Source of the DNA: Penelope pileata
Taxonomy: Eukaryota; Chordata; Aves; Galliformes; Cracidae
Length of the DNA stretch: 64,000 bases
NCBI GenBank assembly: GCA_013396635.1
Contig: WBMW01003274.1
Location: 236,701 to 300,700, forward strand
Direction of reading: 5' to 3'
The notes below the pieces were generated by a model that worked only from the letters and a program-made list of their open reading frames with translations, ran no database searches and was not told the origin of the DNA. A program made the translations under genes and the position numbers. Position 1 is the stretch's first letter. The number at the start of each line of letters is the position of its first letter. Below, in pieces: positions 51,501 through 63,500 of this stretch.

Positions 51501-54500
51501 CTCCTGGCTTTATTTTCCCCCCAGAATTCTGGCCATGCTTTTTGTGTACACGTGGGTGCACTCGCTTACAATGGGTTGCTTTACCTGCTTTGCATCCGAA
51601 GCAAATCCTTCAGTCCTTGGGGGATCAGAGCAGGAAGACAAACACAATGGGGTAGGTAAAAAACATTCAAGTGCAGCTTCCAGGTTGGTAACTGCAGAAA
51701 GGTATCTGTTATCTCCTACACTGGGTGCAAAGCCAATTCAAAGACACCAGGTCTGCAGTGGTATTATGCTATACCAGGAGAAATGCTCTCAGCTGCTAAG
51801 CCCCCTGGATACAGAGCTGAGTACACAGCATCCATCTAGAAGAAACACATGTAAAGCTGCTGGGCTGTGCTGAGCCTCTAAAATCAGAAGCTTGGGCTGT
51901 CAGCAGAAAGGTGTGGGCTAGGAAGAACAAGATTTCAACAAGAAAAGCTCCTGTTGGCACAACGATGTCACCGACTCCTCCAAACTCAGTCACCTCTGGA
52001 AACACTAGCCCTTTCTCTTTGAGGGGTTGGGCTCTCTATGCCAGCATTCTGAGACACCAGGGCCATGTCCCTTGGGAGGAGGCAACCTCCCTTCAGATCT
52101 TTCCTCAGCCTGCCTTTATGCTGGCACTTAGAATCTCAGCCCACCGGTCCATGGCCGGGCTGACAACGAGCTGCCACTGCGTGTCAGAAAGAAAATGCAA
52201 TGTGCAGCAGAGGTGAACCACTTTCCTTTGTTTCTGTTGCATATTCATTTCCTCTCCTGAGATTGTCTTAGGATCAGGAGCCATCTGGAGCACTTCTTAA
52301 AAAAAAAAACTTGTGCTCTGTGCCCTATCAATGCTGGACCATAATGGCAATTAACTGTCAGTAGGGTGAGATGTTTCCAGCACAGGCAAACGCATGCGGT
52401 CTGTGCCTCAAGTGACAGTGGTGTGGTCTGTTGCAGATTAGGTGCAATCTAATTAGTTGAGGTATCTCCAGACCAGCCTAATGATCTGGAGACCCATTCA
52501 TAATGAGCAGAGCAATTTGCCTTTCCACACAAGCTTAGTCTTCCAAAGGTGCCAAATGGCTTTTTATCTTTAGGGGCAGTAAGAGTAACTCTTGATAGGG
52601 TTAAGTGTCTGCTTCTAAAGTTAAGTGGTGTTTGATGATTTGGGAGCTGGTAGAATTCAGCCTAGAAAGTACAGTACATGGGAATGAAGGAGTGCCCCAG
52701 AGGTGTGCCTAGAGCACACACACACTCCATGCTGTTTCCAAATTTTTCCAGCCCATGTTATCCTTGCTACACAGGCCAGATTTTCATGAAGTAGATCTGA
52801 AGTCTGTGTGCATACCCTGGGTTGGTTGATGGATTGAGATATTTTTGCATATACTAACTAGAAAAAGCCTTTGCCAGCCCTGATTGGAATTTTCAAATAA
52901 TTTCACATGGGGAAAACATGTTTTGAATTGGATACCTCTTTACAATCCCCACCCCTGATTTTTAAAAATATCTGAACAGATATTTATCAGAAAATCTTTT
53001 AGGAACTTGCATTATTTAATTAGTACTTCTTTGCCCTCTTCCCCTTCTTGTTCTCTCAGGCTACTGGCACAACATGGGAAAACAAAAGTTAAATAAACTC
53101 TCACCACCCAAAACCATTCCAACACCACGTTGAAGAAAAAATTGATGTAAAGCTTTAAAATTCCAACGTGACAATCTGAAGCAGAACTTCGACCAGCTGA
53201 TCTGAAGTGGCCAAACATATCTGCCCAGAACAACTTTAAGATTGCTGCAATATTTTGTCTGCATATCTTAAGCTTCACTATTTTTGAAACCAATTTAGAA
53301 ACCCAATCAGTATCAGTTTTCAGAGTTGCTCCAGTCTTTCATTATTAAATTGCCCTTGCACCTTCATCAGGTGAAAGAGGATAATCTGAGTACAAGTACT
53401 GCAAAATCAAATATTTGCACACTAAAAGGATTACAGAAATGGAATACAACATGAGATTAGGGTTGGCTATTTGCTCTGAGCCTTTTTAGTGGAACAGCTG
53501 ATTGAATTGTGGGGTCTGTAAGCTCCGAGTTATTTTGTACTGACATGATCTACAGTTTAAATGCTTGAGTAAGGAATTCAGGGAACTGCAGACTGTGGAA
53601 TTTTGCATATGGTAATGCTGTGAAACTAGATGTGAACATGACATGTGGGTAACGCATTAAAGTAATGTATGTCTTTAACCTATTTGATATGCTTAAATAA
53701 ACTTGGCTCAGTCACAAATTCCCAAACCCTAAAATAGTTAAGTAGTACCACAGTGAAATAAGGTGCACCTGGCTGGATGTCAGCTGTAGGCTATTATCTG
53801 TAAGTGAAAGGTTTCACCAAGACATTCAAAGTGATTTTTTGATGTACAGTTTTGAAACAAATCAAAAAGCCCTCATTTAGAAGGAAAGCAGTCAGCAGCT
53901 GGGAAACTTCCTGGCACCCAGATCCTTGGAAGACTGTATTAATTCAAGCCTGTCACCTTAACAAAGAGGGGGACTGCTGGGACTTTGCAGTTATTTCCTG
54001 GGATAAAAGAATTTCAAGAGGGTCTGTATCCCTCTAACCTGTAACAGTTTATGCTTGGAATACTTTAACTTGTCTCAAGCAATAGTTACAAAGGTTAATC
54101 AATAAGAACAGTTAAAAAAGACATGGCTCTAAAAAGAGACATAGATGAACAGATTTTTAAATGCTTCTGACTTCAGATTCAGTAAAGGTAGGCATTTTGC
54201 AACTGGTATCCATGAGACTAGGGCTTGCACTGAACACCACTGTATCTGGGCAGAAAATTGAGATTTGCCTTGAATTCTCACAATTTGCTGCTCTTACCTT
54301 TTCACTTTTCCTTCCTTTTTTCTTTTTGCCACTCTTCTCTCCATCCACAGCCAGTTTGAGATTCTCCAGCTTTTGTTGCATCAATTCATCAACCTATCCA
54401 GACACACACAGTTGAATCTTTCTAAGCCTTCTGTTCTGCCACCACATTGCAGACAAATGTTCAGCCAAACGAGCATGAAAGCAGAGAAGAGATAGCAGGG

Positions 54501-57500
54501 ACTCTGGAAGGAGGTAAGGTCTATGCCAGGACCAGTTCTTACAGTTGCAGAGAAATACACACAGGCAATGCACATTATTAGTGTCCTCTCACTATTGTAA
54601 GCTTACCTGCACTCTGATCTCTTCCTCCACTTCTTTCCGTTTCTCTTCTTTGATCAGCTCTGGGTCATGATCCTGGAGGAAATCCCTTCCCTCATCTCTG
54701 TTCTGCCAAATGACTGTTATCCAAAAGAAAGCAAAAAGGGGAAAAAAGTTACAGAAGCCATCGATTTCTCCCACTGCTTCTGGAGGCCAGAAAAAAAAAA
54801 AGGTAGTTGTAGGCAGCTTTTATTAAATTATTAGTCGTATGAAAGCAGCAGACTCTAGGGACCCTCACCAAGTTCAGAGCCATGTTGTGCTAGGATCTGC
54901 AAATCTCGAGGTTAAGTTTTTCTGCCTTGGGCTGTAAATTGGTATTGGATACAAGGAGGACAATGAGATATTGAGGCTGTCATTTTCTGATTGTAAAGCT
55001 GAATGCCTGGAGTGTTGTTCACCTTCCAGAGCAGATAGTACAGTATCAGCTTAACCATATCGTGCCTGACCTTGGCATTTTTTCTCTCTGCTTACCAGCA
55101 TCGTGCTTAATTCTTTACCATGGAAGAGCTGCAAAGACAGCTCCTGTCCTGAGGACTGTGCCTTCTATGTGTCTCTGGCTGGCGTAACGCAGGGTTGGGG
55201 ACCAAAGGAAGGGGTAATTTAAGGCAGGAAGTTTTCCTTCTTCTCTCCTGGTCAATTATTTAATGCTAAGTTGAAGAGGACTATAGCTGCTTCAGACCTT
55301 TGTAGCAATTCACATGGAGCTGGAATAGAGGCCAGGAGCACTGGAAGATGCCCTGAGAGCAATAGAAATGGGAGTGAGAGTGGACAGCAAGTCTGACAGA
55401 CCAACATACTGCATCCAACCCATGAATGACAGAGCCACAGAGTTTTAAGTATATCTGATAAGGCACCTTCATCGCTTAGTGCTCTGCAAACCACCAGTAA
55501 TGAGGAGAGCAAACTCCAGGAACAAAGCAAGTTTGTGCAAGTTGATGACCAACAAATCCTACTTATAATGAAGCAGCTAATGATGCTGAGGTGCACTTCT
55601 TTATGTTTGTTGATGCAAACTGTAATTTGCTCTTTGGAAAGAGAACAAAATGAAGTCTGGCAGGCTCTGTGCATATCTGAACTCTGCTATTGGCAGAAGG
55701 TGCCTTTTTAAATGGAAACGCCTCTCCTCTTTCTACGTTTTTCTGAGCTCATTTAAAGGAGGACAACTCATAACTTTCATTTCTTTGCATTTCAAGCCCC
55801 AACAGGATCTCTATAAATGACAACTAATCTCCAGCAGCATGTGCTAATTCAATTTCCAGGTGATTTAAAATGACAGCTTTCTACTTGAAGACGTAGGCTC
55901 CTTTATGAACCTGTTTTGTAAAGGGAACTCTGTCCCGCACCTACTGCCATTTCCAAGGCACTATAAATTCAGGAAGGTTTTCACAGCACCCGCAGGAGAT
56001 CATCCAGGTTTCACTCCAGTTAATATAGTACTGGGTGCTATTTCCACCCTCTACGAATTTTCAGAGCCCCGTTCTGGGCAGAGTATTTGTGACTTTACAC
56101 ACGGGGAATAGTTTTTGCAGGTGAGTAGTCATAATTTCATAACAAAAAATGGGAGAGATGGAGAGGGACAGCGGATTCTGGGGGAAAAGGAAAGAAACTC
56201 AAAGGTACAGCCATTAATTTATTTAAATTACTCACAGGTCATCAGATGGCATGACAGATGTCACATAATATTTCAAGGAGGAGAGCTGACTTACCCTAGT
56301 TACAAGGTACCTCCTCCAGGGTTACCAGTTTGGAATTTTAGCCTTGCGGAATGGGAATATTACATAGGAGTTATGTGAATTTTTAAACACTTTCTTGACT
56401 GGGTCAACAGGTTGCAAGTGCTATGTTTGCACAGCAGCACCATAGTTTAGGTATTTATTTTTCATAGAGGGATCCACAGATTTTTATTCTGTTTTTTTCA
56501 TAACTGTTTGTTGTCATTCCCTAAATTGATTAGCCGTTAATATCCACTGCAGACGAACCAGCAACAGTCCTCACACAGCTCGGGCAGCTGGCTTTGATAC
56601 CACCTGGCAGAGAGTTGGCTGAGTGCTGTCTCAGCCACTGGGTTAGGGGTCTCCGATTTTAGAAAGGAGATCAATAACTCCTAGGTGTTAGATGCCATGT
56701 TGTTCTTTCACAGATCAACAAAACAGTTCAAAGTTATTTTTAAAGTAAGGTCAGAAGGGTAAGGATGTTGTTCTCACTGGCCAGGCAAAAGAGCCTGGTG
56801 TTTTGTTACATGTGGCTATGGGAGCTGAGTGTGTGCAGTGCAATTTATACCCCCTCTCCTAAAATAGTGCACACTTATCTCTGGATTATTTTATATGCAT
56901 ACCTCTCTTAGCCTAGGACTCAAAAGACAGCCTGTGCACTAATGGGGCTGCTAACATCACCCTGTCAGCAGCATTAGCTTTCCCTCTGCAGACTAGCAGG
57001 TAATTTGAGTATCTCAGAATTTCAGAGCAGCTTGTGACTAATAATTGAAGTACTTTTATTTGAAGGGTGAAGCTTTTCTTCTTAACATGACTACTTTCAG
57101 CCTCCTGGCAAAAGGCTTTGAATCTTTTGATACACGGCAAAAGCACACAGTGTCACCCCACCTTCAAGTCTGGGTCACGGAGCATTTGAGTTGAACTCTG
57201 GTTCCAACGGAGATATCCCCTGCAACACTGAGCAAATCAATTGGCCACTGCAAAATGGGGGAAATAGGGCTTTGCTGCCTGACAGCACAGGGTGCTGCAA
57301 AAATAAAACCCAGGAAGCGTGCAGTAGTGATTCAGGCTCCTTACATGTGCTCCATATAAACTCTTGCTATTCCACTGCAAAAGCAGATGTTGCCTGCACA
57401 GAAATTGGCTGTTTCCAACAACACTATATTAACTAAGTGTTTGAGATAGGGCTTGGCAAATGTAGTTTAGCAACTAGTAAAACTGCCAAATGCAGTTCTG

Positions 57501-60500
57501 AGAGAACAAAAGCGTTCATGAGTTCCAGTGAGGTTTGTGTGATACTTTGAGCTTGGTAGAGTTGGGAATGGAAAACGGAATGGAAAAGTCTGTAAATGAA
57601 ATGCTTAGATCTTTGAGAAAACTGTTGTACATCTTCTGAAATGTTTAAGTAACCTAAGAACAGATCTCAGCCAGTTTCAGGGGATGGGTTAATTCTAAGA
57701 GCTGGGGAGGAGGTGACAAAAACGTTCACTGTTTGGACAGCTATCACTTCAGTAGGCTGCAGCCACATTCGTAAGGGTCTTTAAATAAATTGATTGTAGG
57801 CACCTGACATAAATCTTACTTAACAAAGCTCCCTCTTCAATGATGTTTTCAAGATTGATGCAGTAATAACCTTCAATGTCTGTGAAAATTGTGACAGTAA
57901 TTGAGCTATTTTTACATAAGAACAGAAAGAAGTTCCAAGAGTAGAAAGACCAAACTCAAGCTTCTTTTTCTAAACAATTCTGCTATGGAAATAAAAGCAG
58001 GCTAACAGTAACAACAGGAGCAGTGGCTTACACTGCTCTTGTCAGATGGTGTTTCAGATTTGGCTCTGGGGGCCTTTAAAAACTGAGCCCCATCCACGAC
58101 CAGATTAACATTTTGTTAATCGCCAGGTAGCACTGTGATAAAGGGGGGTGACAGCTGTGTGCTCAGGCGCAATAAAAGCACAAAATGCTGGCGAGCGAGG
58201 CAGGAGATGGCTGCATGGAGGAACTAACACCTGTCTACGAAGAATTAATATGGTGTTGAGTAGACTTGCACCACTAGGAGAAAAAGCAAACTGTGAAGCT
58301 TAACTGGACAGCTACAGATTTCTACTGTCCATGAAACAGAACTGCAGTTACTCTTCAAAGCTTGCACAAGGAGCTCCTTCCATCAACCCCAAAAGGATGA
58401 TGCCTCTCCCTGACCTACCTGAGCATGTGCCTGTAGTGCTGTCAGTACATAATGGGGTGACAGAGGTATTCACACTGACTGGGATCCAATTTAGGTGCCT
58501 GAATAGGAATGTGAGCTCCCCAGACAGTTAATATGCTGCTGAGTTGTCCTTGGGAGGCTTTGGGAAATGTACAGGAAAACAACACCCCCACAGCAGCACT
58601 CCTCTTCATGCAAGAAGTTGGTGTGAGTCATCCCAACACGTGTTACATCCTCAGAGCTCAAAGCATGGATCTGGATAGGGCTGAGAGTACCCAAACTGGG
58701 ATTCAGTTACAGTTTAGGTGACAGACGTGTCCCTCTTCTCTCATAAGCCCCCTGACTTGTGACTTGAGATAGCCGTGAAATTTGGGAGTATCAATTCCTA
58801 TCACACTCGTTTATCAACCTCCATGGTGTTTTTATTCCAAACACTCACATCCACTGCCAGGTCATGTTTAAAGCCCCTGTGTGAGGTCTTCTACAACCTG
58901 GAGGAGAGTGATTTGTGCAAACAGGAGTTTGTGAGTTCACAGCTCAGTGTTGTGCTGTGGAGCACTAGACGCTGCAAAGCCCCAGCAGGGAGCCAAGAAG
59001 CACTGCGGAGCACTGGGAAGCAGAGCTGCTATATCTCATACTCATTAGCAAAGTGCTGGAGCAGCGTATTTGCCAAACATACAGAGCAATGCAAAACTCT
59101 CCTGCCCATTGGTTCCTACTTTGCAGAAGGTAGAGCCTCTACACTGCTGCTTGCAGCTCTGGGGACAAACTGGATAGGGAACTTGTGTCTTGCTATTGCT
59201 GGCTTTGGGCTGCACGGTGCCCTTTGGTCCTCAGCACACAGAAAAGCACAAGGAACATTCTTGGCCAGTTAAGGGAAGTAGTACAGACAAAATTGATCCT
59301 TATCTAAAACTCCTTCTGACATCAGTGGGGTTCTGATGTAGCAGTCAAGCCTGTCACTAGGAGCTTCTCTTTAACTACGATTAACTTCTTTAACCCTAAT
59401 GTCCCTTTATGATTTACAATGTAGAACGGAATCCTAATCGTTGAAGTCAGAGGTCTGGCAAAACTGGGCTGGTGCATATTTAAACTCCCTCACTTCTTTC
59501 TCTCCAGCCAACCTAAATCAGGCAGAAAACATGATGCCAGTGATTTGTCAGGAGCAGGGAAATAAAGGATATTTTTAATGTAAGGATTTTTAGAAAGCTA
59601 CAAGGACTGCAGAGAGCAGAAAAGAAATGAGACAGTTTTAATTGCTTGAGAATAGAATCTGCATGAAGTGCAGCAAAAGCCCCTGGAAGGTTCGATCAGG
59701 CATGGTTTGTGACAGAGTTGGCTTGTCAAACCTTTGGAGTCCAATTGTGCTGTTGTTATATGGAGGCAGGCATTTCTTTCCATTTCAGACTAGTGCACAA
59801 CTTCCATCCCTGCTTCCAGGCCCAGTACAAGCAACTGCTAACTCATTTGTGTATACAGGGCACACAGTGAAGACAACACTTAGGAGATAAACAAGACATC
59901 AAGTGTAGGGGAGAGGACAGAAGAGTTCTGAGAGGTACAAGAGTTCTGGAAAGGAGCAGTTATCTTCATGAAAATCTTTTTTAGTCTCTTAGCTATAAGT
60001 CTGAGTTACGTTTGTCAAGCTGCAAACACTTTGTATGAAGCAAGTATGTTCATCCTCTAGCAGCATTTCTCATGCCACTGCTTGAAAAGATTAAAACATG
60101 CCATCAAAAAGAATCTGACTAGTTGTAGACTATGTAGATGTGAATGCATCTATGGATACTTCCCACGAATGAGAGGAATCACTGAACCACAGAATCACTG
60201 AACACCCTGAGTTGAAAGGGACCCAAGAGTATTATGGAGTCCAACTCCTGACTCAACACTGGACCACTCAAAATCCAGACCCTATGAGAGTGCTGTCCAA
60301 TGCTCCCTGAGCTCCGGGAGCGTGGGGTCGTGCCCACCGTGCTCTAATGAAGAAGGAGAATGAAAACATTGATGCTGAAGCCTGATCAGTAGCATAGTGC
60401 TTTTGAATTACTTGCTATTCAGGTGTCACTTTTGTCACCCTTCAAAAATCTGAGAGATCCTCTGCATGTACATCAAAGCTCTTTGGTTCTAGTTTGGCCA

Positions 60501-63500
60501 CTTTCACTCAGCAATGTGCCATCCTGCATGATCAGCACAATGATTCTGAGAGACCCCTAGGAAGACTTGAGGTACTGAGAGATTCCCTTCCTAAATACTG
60601 TTTTATCTAATGTCATCATTTCTATAATGTTTCACAGTTTGGGCAGCTGCACAGTTTGACCTTATAGGAATGACATTCAGATTGAGCTGAATTAGAAGAA
60701 CATTCCAGCTGTAATTGTTATCTTTTTGTACTGACCTTTGTATTGACTGTTTCCTTCCTCTATTATGGGAATGAAATTACTGGGAGCCATTTTCCAGCCC
60801 TCATCCTCTTCCTAGATTTGTGGGAGGTGAAACAAAAACCAGAATATTAATATGTAGAAATCTTAAGTATGAGAAAAGTCACATTTCTCATTGGATTTTT
60901 AAAGAATTGACGTAATTTGAGGAATAAGACACCATTGTTTTTATCACATCATAATGAAATGTTTCAATTCAAATGTTCCCGGCAGGCTACAAAGAAATCC
61001 CCTTCAAAAGAAGAGGAGGGTGGAGTGTCAGGTTATCAGCTGATCTACTGAGGTTGCAAGAATTAAATTTAGGCTTGCTGGGCACTCGCAACGCGTAAAT
61101 TAAATTACCTTGCTACTTTTTCAGTTATTCTTGGATTGCCTCCCTCCCCTCCCCAAGGAATTCCCACCTTGTGGCTAATTCCAAACTGCTGAAACCTCAT
61201 TTTAATCTGTAATTAGAAAAATATTGAACTTGGTGCATTTTGAAAAACAAAATATTGTTTCAACTTCAACCAAAACATATGGACGTTTTCCTGTCTGAAG
61301 TAAATGACGCAGACATGTTCCTGAAATAGCTTGATTTCATTGAACCAGTATTTCTAGTTCATGACTTTCTGACAGGATCTTCCAAGTTTCTTCATAGTGA
61401 ATCAGTTGTAGTCCTCAAAATGTTAGGAAGGTAATAGACATGTGGGAGATAATATTGCTGTTTGAGGAAGAGCTAAATTTATCCAAGATAACACTAGTTG
61501 TATATGGCTTTCCTTATCCATCTGCAGTGTGCAAGCTGCTGGTTATTAGTAAGTTAGAAGGGGCAGTTCCTGACATGACTAAAACAAAAGCAAATCAAAA
61601 ACCCTGCATGTGCCCCTGAAACTCGGTGCCACTACATACCTGCTACCAGCAGACACAGTTGCAGACAGGTCATGTGAATTACCAAACGTTTTTAATTAAA
61701 GTATTACAGTAATTAAAGTTTTGGCCGAGGAGGACATGCAAAACCTAAATACATTCACCACTTCTACTCCACAGTCTACAGGTACACTTGAAAGAGATTC
61801 AGGAGTTTCTTAATCAAACATCCAGAGCAATTTGAGTTAAGCATAAGTAAGTGTTTGAGGATTTGACACTTGGAGCTCAAATTCCCAGTTACTCTCACAT
61901 ATTCCCAGCTTTTGCAGGGAGGCACTTTGAGATTCATCCTTGGATCTTTTGCAGTAGGCATAATCCAACTCAGCTGCCTTAACATTTTTGTGACATCTTC
62001 TAGAAAATCATTAAAATGCACTGCTTTAAGAGAAACACTTATAGCTGCTAACTATTAAAAACAAACAAAAAGCAATGCAACAGCCTAAAAATGGATTGCT
62101 ATTCATTTTTAGCCTCAATAAGATAGGATACATATTAACATTCCTTTTATTGCTAAAAATAAGCCAATAAGTCATTTTAATTACTAACTACAATGATTTT
62201 ATACATGGACGTAAATAACATTGCTGTGTCAATTTCACTGATTTTAATCAAAACCATGGTATGTCCAAAGGACAGCTGCAGAAAGCTGTTCTGAATTCCC
62301 TCTTGCCTGCATTAACAGCATGAGTCAATGTAATATAAAGAACTTCTTCTCCTTTGAAGTCAGTTATGTATTTTTCTGCGTTCAGTGGATTGACTTCACA
62401 CTTACTCTGTGTCATGTGCTAAAGCACCTTGAACCAGAAATATATAATTTGATTTAAGCAAAAACATGGAAATAAGTTTTAATGTTCCTGAAGCTTATCT
62501 TAAGCTTGGCCCACACTAGATGGCTTTGTGGCTTTATATTCTCATTCAACAGCGAGGAAGATTGTGAACTGACTCTGTTCTCCACTTCTGCTATGGAGAT
62601 TTTGCTAATGGATTTCACTAAGGAGAAGATGCCTCGCTGCTTAACTCTTCTGGATGAAGGCAAGGGATTGCCCAGCCGTGCTCGTGTTGGTGAGCTGCAG
62701 CATGTTACTGGGTGAAGCAGTTCAGACTGCTCTAACGTGTTCTGCTATTGGAAAGAGGCATCATACAGTGCTGAAGTTATTTTTGTTCTTATGTGCCCAA
62801 TGGGAAATCAGATCAACACCTTACAGAGAAGAAAATGAAGTTACTTTGATATCAAATATGCTTCTTTAGAGATTGCTATCAGGCTTCAGAAACATTTAAA
62901 TTTCCTTCTGGGATCAAACTTTTGTTTTCTTAAAGAACTGAAGTTAGGAGTAAGGCATTTTTCTGATGGCATTGCTATGACTTACAGCCCATACTTATTT
63001 TAATAAGAGTCCTGCTGTTAAAACTTTTCCATATACTTCCCGACTGGTCTTAGACGCTATTTTTCCCTGTCAGTATTACAACCTTGGAGAGAATGTTCCC
63101 TTTGTTCTTTCTCAATGAACTACAGAGAACCTGATACAATGGCTTGGAATTTTACTTGACAGAACTTGTGATGGCTGAAGACATGAGAACAACATCAAGT
63201 TATAAGGCCTCAGAGCTCCATGCTGTTACTTCACCCTGTTTCAAAACAACCTTGCAGAGGCTGTAAGAGAAGAGATTCATCCACTGCCTGTGCAAGACCA
63301 GATGCTTTGTTCTGCCCCAGCCAAGTTGGGAGGACAGCAGGCAATGACAAAGCCACGGAAAGCCATTAGAGGACACCCTTGTGAAAGTATCTCCAACTAC
63401 CAAACAGTTCTGTTTGGAAGCAATGGGATCCTGCAGGTGTGAATGGCAATGCTCTTGCATGTCTGTAATTCCAAAAGCTCCTCTAAACAATAACTTTAAT

